Origin: Collinsella aerofaciens
Lineage (GTDB): Bacteria > Actinomycetota > Coriobacteriia > Coriobacteriales > Coriobacteriaceae
Reading direction: 5' to 3'
Length of the DNA: 59,654 nucleotides
NCBI GenBank assembly: GCA_008671135.1
Contig: RQAP01000038.1
Span: 1 to 59,654 of the forward strand
The notes beneath the pieces are model-generated. The model made no database searches, had not been told where the DNA came from, and worked only from the letters and a program-made list of their open reading frames with translations. Position 1 is the stretch's first letter. Every line of letters begins with the position of its first letter. The position numbers were made by a program, and so were the translations under genes. Shown here piece after piece: positions 1 through 8,013 of this stretch.

Positions 1-2
1 GG

Positions 3-767
3 GTCCCCGACGACGAGTGCGAGGCCGCCCGCGACCTGACCAGGGCGCTCGAGGACGCGAGGGACGACCTCTCGCGCTCGAAGCAGCGGCTCTCCAAGTT
101 CCTGCTCAGGCACGGGCTCGCCTTCGACGAGAGGACGCCCACCGGACGCAGGAAGGGCAACTGGACCCGGGCGCACTGGTCCTGGATCGAGTCGATAAGG
201 TTCGCGGAGGGGGCCGACAACGAGGTGCTCGCCTACTACGTCGACGCGGTCAGGCGGGCGGCGGAGGAGAAGGCGCGGCTCGAGGGGCTCGTCGAGGGCG
301 AGGCCCGCAAGCCCAGGTGGAGGAGGAGGGTCGACTCCCTCCGCTGCCTCAAGGGCGTCGACACCGCGACCGCCGCCGACCTCGTGTTCGAGGCCGGCGA
401 GTTCTCCAGGTTCAGGAACGCCCGCTCGTTCGCCGCATGGGTCGGCCTGACGCCCTCCGAGCACTCCAGCGGGGAAAGCGACCGCAGGGGCGCGATCACC
501 AAGGCCGGCAACAAGCACCTGAGGAAGGCGCTGGTCGAGGCCGCGTGGCACTACCTGACGTGCTCCGCGCGGCCGAAGGACCTCGCCAGGGGCCAGGCCC
601 CGGACCCGGGCGCCCGCAGGCATGCCGCCAAGGGCGTGCGGAGGCTGGTCGAGAGGCGGGAGGCGCTGCTCGCGCGCGGGGTCCACAACAACAAGGCGAA
701 CGTGGCCACGGCGCGCGAGCTCGCCTGCTGGGTGTGGGCGGTCGGCCTCATGGCCGAGGAGGCGTAG
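3..767 (+). CDS. IS110-family transposase, C-terminal part (cut by window edge)
   Basis: The frame is already open at the window edge, so only about 254 C-terminal residues are visible. They carry the IS110/IS116/IS902 C-terminal domain: GVDTATAADL (helix-hairpin-helix-like), FAAWVGLTP, then HSSGESDRRG with the serine expected in the second half of the composite IS110 active site, and KAGNKHLRKALVEAA. The N-terminal DEDD (RuvC-like) half must lie upstream, outside the window. This family moves via a circular intermediate and a bridge RNA encoded in a non-coding end. Base composition is very GC-rich with almost only C/G third positions, which fits a mobile gene. The start cannot be seen, so it is not known whether the element is intact. 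Confidence 0.9.
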   Translation, partial: VPDDECEAARDLTRALEDARDDLSRSKQRLSKFLLRHGLAFDERTPTGRRKGNWTRAHWSWIESIRFAEGADNEVLAYYVDAVRRAAEEKARLEGLVEGEARKPRWRRRVDSLRCLKGVDTATAADLVFEAGEFSRFRNARSFAAWVGLTPSEHSSGESDRRGAITKAGNKHLRKALVEAAWHYLTCSARPKDLARGQAPDPGARRHAAKGVRRLVERREALLARGVHNNKANVATARELACWVWAVGLMAEEA

Positions 768-1085
768 GGGGGCGGTCCCCCCGCACATAAGCCGATCACC
801 CCGGAAGCGGTTGGATCCGAAGCCGTTGAGGCGAACCTCAGGTCCCTTTTCTGCGAGCGCCCAGGGCGCCACACGCGTGCACAGACTGTCGGTTCGACGA
901 AGAAGCCTCAGCCGTAGCAACGGATTGCCCAGCGAGAGATCGCCACGGGCGGATATTAAACTGCAAAGACGAGCGTCGGGAAGACACGCCGAGGTCGCCG
1001 CGGACGGGTTGATATAGGGAGAGGGCCTGACCCCATATCGTTGGGGCCGCGCCCGATTTTGCCTCTTGACAATGTCCTGCTCATA
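768..1085 (+). mobile_element. Non-coding right end of the IS110 element, with stem-loops
   Basis: No convincing gene lies between the transposase stop and the smpB terminator. The stretch has several short perfect stem-loops: 828-839 (GAGG/CCTC around CGAA), 857-869 (GCGCC/GGCGC), 888-898 (GTCG/CGAC) and 1011-1039 (GATATaGGG/CCCcATATC). A TTGACA hexamer at 1066-1071 could supply the -35 box of the promoter that IS110 elements build at the circle junction. Family knowledge: IS110 elements keep a structured bridge RNA in a long non-coding end. The exact right boundary is not determined; it is inferred to fall between about 1072 and 1085. Confidence 0.45.
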
Positions 1086-1121
1086 TTAAAAAAGGCGGCA
1101 CCCATAACGGACGCCGCCTTT
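1086..1121 (-). terminator. Rho-independent terminator downstream of smpB
   Basis: A perfect AAAGGCGGC/GCCGCCTTT stem with a 13-nt loop is followed on the minus strand by a run of six T. It lies 120 bp past the smpB stop, with one palindromic repeat in between. Confidence 0.75.
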
Positions 1122-1163
1122 GAGACATATGTGTCAGAACAGTAAGAAAGATGAGACACCCAC

Positions 1164-1230
1164 AGTTGCGGTGAAATAGGGACTGAATAGTCCCTCAAAC
1201 AGGCAAAACAGTCCGTATTCCACCGCAACT
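1164..1230. repeat. Dispersed 67-bp palindromic repeat, copy 1
   Basis: Begins AGTTGCGGTGAAATA and ends TATTCCACCGCAACT, so the ends form a long imperfect hairpin. Copies of exactly the same length lie at 43110-43176 and 45895-45961. This copy sits between the smpB stop and its terminator. Confidence 0.85.
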
Positions 1231-1242
1231 TATACAGAGTGC

Positions 1243-1713
1243 CTAGCGGTTGCGCTCCTTGAGCGCGCGATCGATTTCGCGCTGAACGTCACGCTTGGCC
1301 ATGTCCTCGCGCTTGTCGTAGAGCTTCTTGCCGCGACCCAGACCCAACAGCAGCTTTACGCGGCCGTCCGTATTAAAGTAGAGCTCCAACGGAACCAGCG
1401 CATAACCACGGTTGCGAAGTTTGCCGTCAAGAAAGTCGATCTCCTTGCGGTGCAGCAGCAGACGACGCCGACGATCGGGATCGCGATTCCACACGCCACC
1501 ATGGCTATAAGGGTGGATATGCAGGCCGACGAGCCAGCACTCCCCGCCGCGGATCAGCGCGAAGGTATCGGTGATCTGGCAGGCGCGCTCGCGAATCGAC
1601 TTGACCTCGGTGCCGCTCAGTTCAATGCCACACTCAAATGTCTCATCGATAAAGTACTCGTGATGCGCCGAGCGATTCTTGGAAATGAGCTTGCGCTCGC
1701 GCTTACTGGGCAT
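1243..1713 (-). CDS. smpB: SsrA-binding protein SmpB
   Basis: 156 residues, the usual SmpB length. SmpB binds tmRNA and brings it to stalled ribosomes for trans-translation. Visible family marks are the N-terminal KLISKNRSAHHEYFI, GIELSGTEVKS, the FALIRGGECWL and HIHPYSHGG stretch of the beta barrel, RRRLLLHRKEI, and the basic C-terminal tail GRGKKLYDKREDMAKRD. The ATG at 1711-1713 is preceded by AAGGAGG at good spacing. The gene overlaps the end of the upstream TPR gene by 11 nt, so the two are probably translated together. No tmRNA gene (ssrA) was found nearby. Confidence 0.96.
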   Translation of the reverse strand: MPSKRERKLISKNRSAHHEYFIDETFECGIELSGTEVKSIRERACQITDTFALIRGGECWLVGLHIHPYSHGGVWNRDPDRRRRLLLHRKEIDFLDGKLRNRGYALVPLELYFNTDGRVKLLLGLGRGKKLYDKREDMAKRDVQREIDRALKERNR

Positions 1714-2620
1714 CGCCGGCCTCCTTGGCGCCATCGGCGTTTGAGCCCGCAGCCTCGCGCTTTGCCTTGCGCTCGGCATTGAGCTCGGCATCGCTCTCGC
1801 GCACCAGTTTAATAATCGCCGCGCAGGCCTCCTCGCCCACCAAGTCGCGAGCACGCACCGTCAGGCGCGTCGCCTCCTGCTTGTCGCCGTCGCTTGCAGC
1901 ATCGGTCGCGCACATAATCAGGCAGATGGCAATCTCGGCCGAAGGCGAGGTCGGAACGCCTTGCAGGGCCAGTTCACCCATCACGTGCTCGTCGCTCTCA
2001 TCGGCGGCATCCGGATAGGTGGTGTGGATCTTGTTGAGCAGGCGCGTCGTATGCGCATCGTTGGGCGCCAGGCGCAGCGCCAGACGCGCGCAGCCCACGG
2101 CAGCCGAAACGTTCTCGGTCTCGGGCTCCAAGAAGTACTGACCTAGATTGGCGTAAGCGCGGGCGGCGCACTTGCCATCGCTTGCACGCTCCAGCACCGA
2201 GAACGAGAGCGATGCCCATTCCTGCTTGTCCTCGAGTGCGCGGAACAGCTCGGCCAAATCCAAGCGATAGTTGCAGTTCATGGGGTCCCAACGCACAGCC
2301 TGCATCAGGGCATTACGAGCGCTCACATAATCCTGCTGGCGAATGTAGGCAAACGCCATATCAGAGTACAGGCGGTCAAACGGCACCTCGACCTGCACGA
2401 GCTCGCGCGGATCCTTCTCCACGCGGCGATAGGCCAAGCGCTCAAACTTGCTATCGAAGCTAAAGTATTGGCGCTTCTCCTCCGTCTTGCACTCAGCGTC
2501 GATATACTCCTCGGCGAGCTCCACCAGACGCTCCAGCAGCGGCGTCGCCGTAGCCAGGTCGCCCTGCGCCAGATAGTTCTCGGCATACGTGATGTCTTGC
2601 AAGCTGATGGGCAGATCCAT
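1703..2620 (-). CDS. TPR-repeat protein of unknown function
   Basis: 305 residues, cytoplasmic (no signal peptide or membrane segment). It looks like an all-helical tetratricopeptide-type protein: ITYAENYLAQGDLATATPLLERLVELA and FAYIRQQDYVSARNALMQAVRWDPMN read as TPR helix pairs, written here in part. The C-terminus is charged and disordered (NAERKAKREAAG...). The start at 2618-2620 is chosen because GAGGAG lies just upstream; an earlier in-frame start would add 17 residues without a better ribosome site. The 3' end overlaps smpB, and tRNA-Glu lies upstream on the same strand. Function is unknown; a scaffold role is possible but only inferred. Confidence 0.8.
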   Translation of the reverse strand: MDLPISLQDITYAENYLAQGDLATATPLLERLVELAEEYIDAECKTEEKRQYFSFDSKFERLAYRRVEKDPRELVQVEVPFDRLYSDMAFAYIRQQDYVSARNALMQAVRWDPMNCNYRLDLAELFRALEDKQEWASLSFSVLERASDGKCAARAYANLGQYFLEPETENVSAAVGCARLALRLAPNDAHTTRLLNKIHTTYPDAADESDEHVMGELALQGVPTSPSAEIAICLIMCATDAASDGDKQEATRLTVRARDLVGEEACAAIIKLVRESDAELNAERKAKREAAGSNADGAKEAGDAQ

Positions 2621-2714
2621 GGCTACTCCTCGATCTGAGCGAAACACGGCAGGCGCCGTATATACGGTCAATACACAAAACCCGGGTCTCTTACGAGGCC
2701 CGGGCGTTCAATTT

Positions 2715-2791
2715 TGGTAGCCCGTACCAGATTCGAACTGGTGATCTCCGCCTTGAGAGGGCGGCGTCCTAAACCGCTAGACGAACGGGCC
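2715..2791 (-). tRNA. tRNA-Glu (anticodon CTC)
   Basis: Read on the minus strand it folds into a full cloverleaf: acceptor GGCCCGT paired to ACGGGCT, anticodon stem CGCC/GGCG around CCTCTCAA, and T-arm CCAGTTCGAATCTGG. The loop anticodon is CTC. The 3' CCA is encoded (TGG at 2715-2717 on the plus strand). Confidence 0.95.
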
Positions 2792-2808
2792 ATATGTAGC
2801 AAATGCAA

Positions 2809-2882
2809 TGGCTGGGATGGAGGGAGTCGAACCCCCATTGACGGAACCAGAATCCGCTGTCCTGCCATTAGACGACATCCCA
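2809..2882 (-). tRNA. tRNA-Gln (anticodon CTG)
   Basis: Minus-strand cloverleaf with acceptor TGGGATG/CATCCCA, D-arm GTCTAATGGCAGGAC, anticodon loop TTCTGGT, T-arm GGGGGTTCGACTCCC and encoded CCA. It lies 17 bp upstream of tRNA-Glu and shares its promoter. Confidence 0.96.
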
Positions 2883-2926
2883 ATGACTGCATCGCTGCGC
2901 TCGGCTGTGCCTTTGCGCAAGAAAGA

Positions 2927-2955
2927 AATATACGGGAAGTCTCGCCGTGACGCAA
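2927..2955 (-). promoter_or_regulatory. Sigma-70-type promoter for the tRNA-Gln/tRNA-Glu pair
   Basis: On the minus strand TTGCGT (2950-2955) and TATATT (2927-2932) are separated by exactly 17 bp, about 45 bp before the tRNA-Gln 5' end. Confidence 0.7.
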
Positions 2956-3158
2956 GCCCCAATTTTGACTTTTTTGAAATTCAGTCAAATTGGCCTAATT
3001 TAGTCCAACCCGTGAAGGACCTGTGAAGCCAACCGCTGTACACGAAGGGCAAAACACCGCGAGCGGTAGCCGTCAACCGTTGGCAGATTCTACCGTGAAA
3101 ACGATAGCACCAGGCAACACAATCGAAGTATCAATGATCGCGTAGATATCGAGGCGCC

Positions 3159-3569
3159 ATGGACGAAGAGCTTGATTACCTATGGGAGACCCTGGGCCTC
3201 GAGATCACTGCCGACCTTTGGCCCGAACGGGACAAAATTCACCCCACGTTACGCCCCGCCATTACTGTGGTGCAGGCAAAATACCGCCGTGCATCCTTTT
3301 TGATCATGCGGATGTCATGGCACGCGGGACTCCCCGACCTTAAGCGAATCCAGGCAAGCCTCGTCGAGCTGTCCGGCATGCCGACCGTCATATCCGAGGC
3401 GCACCTGGAGCAGCGCCAGCGCGAGCGACTGCAACAGCAGCGGATTCCCTTTATCTGCCCCGGCGTTCAGGCATATCTGCCCTTTATGGACGAGGAGTAC
3501 TGGAGCGGCAAGCCCAACAAGCACGTAAAGGTCTACGATCCGCACGAATGGGCGCGGCTTGAGGATTAG
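3159..3569 (+). CDS. Hypothetical protein, possibly a shortened DNA-binding regulator relative
   Basis: 136 residues starting at an ATG with GAGG six bases upstream. The middle (VVQAKYRRASFLIMRM, LVELSGMPTVISEAHLEQRQRERL) followed by IPFICPGVQAYLPFM resembles, from memory, the N-terminal half of uncharacterised gut-bacterial MarR-like proteins in which an 'IPFIVPG-QxYLPF' stretch precedes a winged helix. Here the protein stops about 25 residues after that motif, so the winged helix is missing. It is either a short form or a truncated gene. It faces arsC-like gene 3790-4149 across a block of palindromes. Confidence 0.55.
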   Translation: MDEELDYLWETLGLEITADLWPERDKIHPTLRPAITVVQAKYRRASFLIMRMSWHAGLPDLKRIQASLVELSGMPTVISEAHLEQRQRERLQQQRIPFICPGVQAYLPFMDEEYWSGKPNKHVKVYDPHEWARLED

Positions 3570-3612
3570 CGCATATGCCCGCCAGCCGGGATAGTGCGCA
3601 TGCCCGCCAACC

Positions 3613-3782
3613 GGAAAGCTCATCCCGGAATTTACGTCCAGAACGGGACGCGCTTTCCCCTAGAGGCCCCAAACGGAAACCGTATCCCGGATTTCGCGCT
3701 CAAACTGGGATACGGTTTCCGCTAGCCCCTTCAACCGGAAACTGCGTCCCGGAATCCGAGCTCAAAACGGGACGCACTTTCC
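3613..3782. repeat. Three tandem palindromes with a 62-bp period
   Basis: Each unit is a hairpin with GGAAA...TCCC on the left and GGGA...TTTCC on the right: 3613-3658, 3675-3720 and 3737-3782. Unit starts are exactly 62 bp apart. The middle unit has a perfect 14-bp stem; the outer two have two and one mismatches. The array fills the gap between two convergent genes. Confidence 0.85.
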
Positions 3783-3789
3783 GCAGCCA

Positions 3790-4149
3790 CTACAGCAGCA
3801 CCTCGGTCCAGGCCGCTTCCTTAAACCCAGGAATCGCAAAGTCGTCGCCCACCAGCAGCGGACGCTTGACCAGCATGCCGTCGGTCGCCAGCAGCTCGTA
3901 GCATTCCCGATCCGTCATGCCCGCATCCAGACGCGCCTTCAGGCCCAGCTCTCGATATTTCATGCCCGACGAATTAAAGAAGCACCGCACCGGCAGCCCC
4001 GAACGAGCAATCCAGGTCGCAAGCTCATCAGCCGTGGGATTGTCCAAAACGATATCGCGATCGATATACTCTACCCCATGTTCGTCCAGCCATGCCTTGG
4101 CCTTCTTACAGGTCGAGCACTTGGGATATTCAACAAACAATACCGCCAT
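3790..4149 (-). CDS. ArsC/Spx-family thioredoxin-fold reductase
   Basis: 119 residues, typical for the ArsC/Spx/YffB family. The N-terminus has the beta strand LFVEYPKC followed by the redox CSTC motif (CxxC, as in Spx and YusI-like proteins, not the single-Cys ArsC form), then KKAKAWLDEHGVEY, the cis-proline-like region GLPVRCFFNSSG, and GMLVKRPLLVGDD with the conserved arginine-proline. The start at 4147-4149 has AAAGGAAA upstream; a longer start is less likely. Substrate cannot be read from sequence: arsenate reduction, glutaredoxin-like work or RNA polymerase binding are all possible. Confidence 0.8.
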   Translation of the reverse strand: MAVLFVEYPKCSTCKKAKAWLDEHGVEYIDRDIVLDNPTADELATWIARSGLPVRCFFNSSGMKYRELGLKARLDAGMTDRECYELLATDGMLVKRPLLVGDDFAIPGFKEAAWTEVLL

Positions 4150-4271
4150 GGGATTTCCTTTCTTAGAGAAAACAGGTGTCTGGAAAACTGCACATCGACG
4201 ACCACTCGCGATTGCAGCCGTTATTGTAGTCAATGTCGAAGCATAGGCAGTCGCGATGTCTCGCCTTAAGG

Positions 4272-4853
4272 CTAGCGCCTCGCATGGGCGCCGATCGGCC
4301 GAGTCGCATGGCGCACCAACGCCGCTGCCAGCAATACCAACAGCATGGCGGTGACATAGCCCGCAGCATCGAATCCTAAATCGATAACGTCGAAATGCCT
4401 GCCGGGAACAAAGATCTTATGCACCTGGTCGCCAACGGAGCAGGCAGCGCAAAAGAGAAACACGGGTACGCAACGGGAGCATACGCTCCACGGACGCCTG
4501 GAAAAGCAGACCACGATCACCGAGGCGAACAATCCGACGAAGAAAAACTCTACGGTATGGGCGACGCGACGGACGTTTGCGCCTACCCACATGCGAATGG
4601 AAGCAAGTCGACCAGGCTGGACCGTCGAGGCAGCCGGATTGGTACTCTCAGTCATGCCGTCCCCCGCCTGAGTTTCACCCGTGATGCCGGTAGTCTGAAC
4701 GCTCGCAGCCTGACCCTCCACCACGCGCGCGGTGGACTCGCTCAGCAACGACGTCTGCACTGCGTTTTGCTCCGTCAGCACCCAGATGCCCGCCAGCGTT
4801 GCGGCGAACAGAGCGATCGCGGTCCACCCGATTATTATCTTCATGTGCGCCAA
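4272..4853 (-). CDS. VanZ-like membrane protein
   Basis: 193 residues with four predicted membrane helices: IIIGWTAIALFAATLAGIWVL near the N-terminus, VEFFFVGLFASVIVVCF, a Cys-rich third helix, and AGYVTAMLLVLLAAALV at the end. The ...VAHTVEFFFVGLF... and FDVIDLGFDAAGY stretches match the VanZ-like fold. An S/T/Q-rich loop of about 60 residues between helices 1 and 2 is predicted to be outside the cell. A TTG start (4851-4853) is chosen because GGAGG lies 7 nt upstream; the ATG three codons later is too far from it. Function unknown; VanZ relatives are linked to glycopeptide tolerance. Confidence 0.75.
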   Translation of the reverse strand: MAHMKIIIGWTAIALFAATLAGIWVLTEQNAVQTSLLSESTARVVEGQAASVQTTGITGETQAGDGMTESTNPAASTVQPGRLASIRMWVGANVRRVAHTVEFFFVGLFASVIVVCFSRRPWSVCSRCVPVFLFCAACSVGDQVHKIFVPGRHFDVIDLGFDAAGYVTAMLLVLLAAALVRHATRPIGAHARR

Positions 4854-4959
4854 AGGCCAACCTCCGTCTTTTTAAATATGAGCGAGTGTAGCCCCAAATG
4901 ACATCGTCACCGTATCAAAATTTGAATCGCAACAGGAAGCGACAAAGCGACGCAAACCC

Positions 4960-5565
4960 CTACCCCGCCTCGCGCATCCAGCGATCGAACGTCCCCACGC
5001 ACACGCCCAGGCACTTTGCTGCCTGGCTGCGGGTAATATCGCCCGCCTCATAGCTATCGCGCACCAGCTCAAACTGAGGAGGGCACGGCTTGCGAGGTCG
5101 ACCGAAACGGACCCCTCGCGCCCGCGCCGCTGCAATTCCCTCCGCCTGGCGCCGATGGATATTCTCGCGCTCCACCTGCGCCACGTAGCTCAGCAGTTGC
5201 AGCACAATATCGGCAATCAGGGCGTTGGTCACATCCGGCGCGCCGCTGGCCCTGGCGCGCGTGTCAAGCAATGGCATGTCCAACACCACAATGGCAACCC
5301 CGAGCTCCTTGGTAATGCGTCGCCATTCCTCAAGAATCTCGGAGTAATTACGGCCAAGTCGGTCGATAGAAAGCACCACCAGCACGTCCCCGTCTCCCAG
5401 GACGTGTAGCAGCTCGCGATAATGCGGCCGATCGAAGTCCTTGCCGCTCGCATGGTCGGCATAAATATTCGCCGAGCCCACACCATAGGCGCCCAGCGCA
5501 TCCAGCTGCCGATTAAGATTTTGATCGCGCGAACTCACCCGCGCATAACCGTACACCGTCGCCAT
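4960..5565 (-). CDS. Serine recombinase (resolvase/invertase family)
   Basis: 201 residues, the size of small serine recombinases such as Hin and the Tn3 resolvases. N-terminal catalytic domain: YGYARVSSRDQNLNRQLDAL with the nucleophile serine in RVSS, DHASGKDFDRP, LVVLSIDRLGRNYSEI with the conserved DRLGR. The long helix VAQVERENIHRRQAEGI and FGRPRK lead into a C-terminal helix-turn-helix (SQAAKCLGVCVGTFDRWM). An earlier ATG ten codons upstream is possible. A 13-bp inverted repeat lies 19 bp upstream of the start and may be its crossover site or operator. Confidence 0.92.
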   Translation of the reverse strand: MATVYGYARVSSRDQNLNRQLDALGAYGVGSANIYADHASGKDFDRPHYRELLHVLGDGDVLVVLSIDRLGRNYSEILEEWRRITKELGVAIVVLDMPLLDTRARASGAPDVTNALIADIVLQLLSYVAQVERENIHRRQAEGIAAARARGVRFGRPRKPCPPQFELVRDSYEAGDITRSQAAKCLGVCVGTFDRWMREAG

Positions 5566-5584
5566 CTCATCCCCGCTTTCTTGT

Positions 5585-5623
5585 AAACCTGCCAAAAAGG
5601 GACAGGTTTATTTTGGTAGGTTT
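5585..5623. repeat. Inverted repeat upstream of the recombinase (copy A)
   Basis: AAACCTGCCAAAA at 5585-5597 and TTTTGGTAGGTTT at 5611-5623 pair with one mismatch, with a third half-site GACAGGTT between them. A close relative lies in the same orientation at 17712-17747. Confidence 0.7.
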
Positions 5624-5685
5624 TACCTCCCAAATAGCAGGCAAGCGGGCAGCCAGGCAGACGGTAAGGTGGCCACAATTCAAAT

Positions 5686-5717
5686 GCGGAGGGCGGTCCC
5701 GAAAGGCCGCCCTCCGC
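5686..5717. terminator. Stem-loop after rnr
   Basis: A perfect 11-bp stem GCGGAGGGCGG/CCGCCCTCCGC with a 10-nt loop lies 26 bp past the rnr stop. No long T run follows, so termination efficiency is uncertain. Confidence 0.5.
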
Positions 5718-5742
5718 TCCTCCACCATGAGTCGGGATTTGG

Positions 5743-7878
5743 CTAATGGATAAGCTTGAAGTCCAAGTGTCCACGCGTGGTATTGACGCGCGAGACCTCG
5801 ATAATCACGCGCTGGCCCAGCTCGTAACGGGTGCCTGTGTCGGCGCCCGTCAGAGTAAGCGCGTCCTCGTCGAACTCGAACCACTCGTTGCCCAGGCTCT
5901 TAATTGAAACCAGGCCCTCGACCTGTGTTAGGTCCAAGCGCACAAAGAGGCCCATGCCGCTAACCCACGAGACGGTTCCGGCATAGCGCTCACCCAGACG
6001 GTCCTCATAGTACTGGGCAATCTTGATCTTTTGCGTCGCATGGCTGGCGGCATCTGCCGCGCGCTCGGCATCGCTACATGCGCGGCAGATCTGCGGCAGA
6101 ATGCGCGGCAGCGACTCGCGCCCCTTGCCGATCAGCCGCGGCGTACGGACCAAGGCGTCCTTGCCGCCGAGCTGCTCATAGGCCAACTGCAGTTTGAGCA
6201 CGCGGTGCACCACCAGATCGGGGTAGCGACGGATGGGACTCGTAAAGTGACAGTAGCACGGCGCGGCGAGCGCAAAGTGGCCCTCGTTGCGCGGATTGTA
6301 CAGCGCGCGCTGCATGCTGCGCAGAAGCAGCGTGTTGACGAGCGGTGCGTTGGCCGTACCGGCGGCAGCATCAACTGCAGCCTGCAGCTCATCGGGGCTC
6401 CCCAGGGCAATACCGGCAGCACGGCGATCGTCGATGATGCCTAGCTGCGCCAGCGCAACGGCGGCACCGTGCAGGCTATCGGGGCTCGGATCCTCATGCA
6501 CGCGATAGCAGGCCTCGATATCACGGTCTGCCAGCCACTCTGCAACGCACTCGTTGGCGAGCAGCATGGCTTCCTCGATAAGCGACGTGGCACACGAACG
6601 CTCACGCGCCACAATCTGCACGGGCACTCCGTCCTCATCCAATAGAGCACGAATCTCGGCCGTGTCAAAATCGACCGAGCCGCGGGCGCGACGGATACGA
6701 CGGCGAAGTTCGGCGAGTTCGTTGGCGGCGACAAGGAAATCGCAGAGGTCGACGTTGTAGCCGCGGGCGACCTCCTCGCACGCAAGACCGCGCTCAAGCG
6801 CTTCCTCGCGCGAGGTCTCGGCAGCCGCAACATCCTCGGCCGCACCCTCCAGCACCGAATACTCAACCGCGCCGGCACGCACCAGCAGCGCCTCGGCGCC
6901 GTCATAGTCCATACGCACACGCGAGCGAATCACGCTGGGGTACGGATCGTAATGCCGCACGCGACCCTGTGCATCGAGCTCAATGTCAACGGTAAACGCA
7001 AGACGGTCCTCGTCAGGGCGAAGCGAGCACAGGTCACAGGACAGGCGTTCGGGCAGCATGGGAAGCACGCGATCGGCCAGATACACCGATGTCGTACGAT
7101 GGCGAGCCTCAAGATCGATATGCCCGTCCCAAGCCACATAGTGTGAAACGTCGGCGATATGCACACCCAGCTTGTAGCCACCCTCGGGCGTGCGCTCCAG
7201 CGAAATGGCGTCGTCAAAGTCGCGCGCGTCGACTGGGTCGATCGTGATGACAAAGCGGTCGCGCAGATCGCGGCGGAGCGGGTCCTTAAGCGCCGCGGAC
7301 ACATCGAGCGAAAGCCCCTCGGCCTCGTCCAGCGCGGCCTCGGGATAGCTATCGGTATAGCCGTAACGCGCCATCACATATTGAACGCCCAAATCGGGCG
7401 CGTCATCTCCGCCAATGCGGCGCTCGATCGTCACGGTACCCGATTCCAGGCGCGTCGGGTAGGTCAAAATGCGCGCGACAACAGCATCACCCGGGTGGAC
7501 ACCCAGACGATCCGCCGAGGTATCCTCGGGCAGAATGAAGAAGTCGGCCTTCAGACGCGAATCGAGCGGCTCGATCACACCGAGCGGACCGGCGGTCTGG
7601 TACGTGCCCACCACGCTTATGGCTGCACGCTCAACCACGCTTTCGATCACGGCGCGCCGCTCACCGTGCGGGCTGTTCTTAATGCTCACGGCAACGGTAT
7701 CGCCATCCATGATCTCGCGCTTACCGCGGCCCATGACCTTGTAGTCGCCGTTTTCGGTTACAACGTAGGCGCTATGCTCATGGAGCTGCACGCGCCCGGT
7801 CAGGCTCGGACGGCGTTCGCTGCGCACCGGCCCGCGCTGATTGCGAGCTCCACGCTTATGCTTGTTATTGCGCCCCAT
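5743..7878 (-). CDS. rnr: Ribonuclease R (RNase II/RNB family)
   Basis: 711 residues. A processive 3'-5' exoribonuclease of structured RNA and tmRNA-tagged message decay. The N-terminus is basic (GRNNKHKRGARNQRG) and leads to cold-shock/OB domains; the RNB catalytic domain shows DPVDARDFDDAIS (about 214-226), the metal-binding aspartate cluster, then HIADVSHYV and FTSPIRRYPDLVVHR. An S1 domain follows (YAGTVSWVSGMGLFVRLD). There is no long C-terminal lysine-rich tail, unlike E. coli RNase R. The ATG has GGAGG upstream. The smpB gene lies 4 kb away on the same strand, a pairing often closer in other genomes. Confidence 0.95.
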   Translation of the reverse strand: MGRNNKHKRGARNQRGPVRSERRPSLTGRVQLHEHSAYVVTENGDYKVMGRGKREIMDGDTVAVSIKNSPHGERRAVIESVVERAAISVVGTYQTAGPLGVIEPLDSRLKADFFILPEDTSADRLGVHPGDAVVARILTYPTRLESGTVTIERRIGGDDAPDLGVQYVMARYGYTDSYPEAALDEAEGLSLDVSAALKDPLRRDLRDRFVITIDPVDARDFDDAISLERTPEGGYKLGVHIADVSHYVAWDGHIDLEARHRTTSVYLADRVLPMLPERLSCDLCSLRPDEDRLAFTVDIELDAQGRVRHYDPYPSVIRSRVRMDYDGAEALLVRAGAVEYSVLEGAAEDVAAAETSREEALERGLACEEVARGYNVDLCDFLVAANELAELRRRIRRARGSVDFDTAEIRALLDEDGVPVQIVARERSCATSLIEEAMLLANECVAEWLADRDIEACYRVHEDPSPDSLHGAAVALAQLGIIDDRRAAGIALGSPDELQAAVDAAAGTANAPLVNTLLLRSMQRALYNPRNEGHFALAAPCYCHFTSPIRRYPDLVVHRVLKLQLAYEQLGGKDALVRTPRLIGKGRESLPRILPQICRACSDAERAADAASHATQKIKIAQYYEDRLGERYAGTVSWVSGMGLFVRLDLTQVEGLVSIKSLGNEWFEFDEDALTLTGADTGTRYELGQRVIIEVSRVNTTRGHLDFKLIH

Positions 7879-7954
7879 GGCGCCTCCTAACTATCGATTG
7901 CGAACTCCAAAGAGTCTACCCAAATGATTCGCTTTCCTGCCGTCCCCTAGGGAT

Positions 7955-7989
7955 CAAAAAACGGGCCGCCCCATAAGAGACGACCCGTT
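7955..7989 (-). terminator. Rho-independent terminator of ftsEX
   Basis: On the minus strand an ACGGG...CCCGT stem with internal CG pairs is followed by six T. It begins 24 bp after the ftsX stop. Confidence 0.85.
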
Positions 7990-8013
7990 GGAAGGGATGA
8001 ATTCCAAGCATGC

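Noticed and set aside
17..790. Arg/Gly-rich frame overlapping the IS110 transposase
   Set aside because: Out-of-frame reading of the transposase, which has the conserved domain in its own frame.
768..1242. tmRNA gene (ssrA) next to smpB
   Set aside because: No tRNA-like ends, TTCGA T-arm or tag frame could be seen; the stems fit the IS end and a terminator.
3613..3782. CRISPR-like array
   Set aside because: Only three units, each a palindrome in itself, without fixed direct repeats and unique spacers, and no cas genes nearby.
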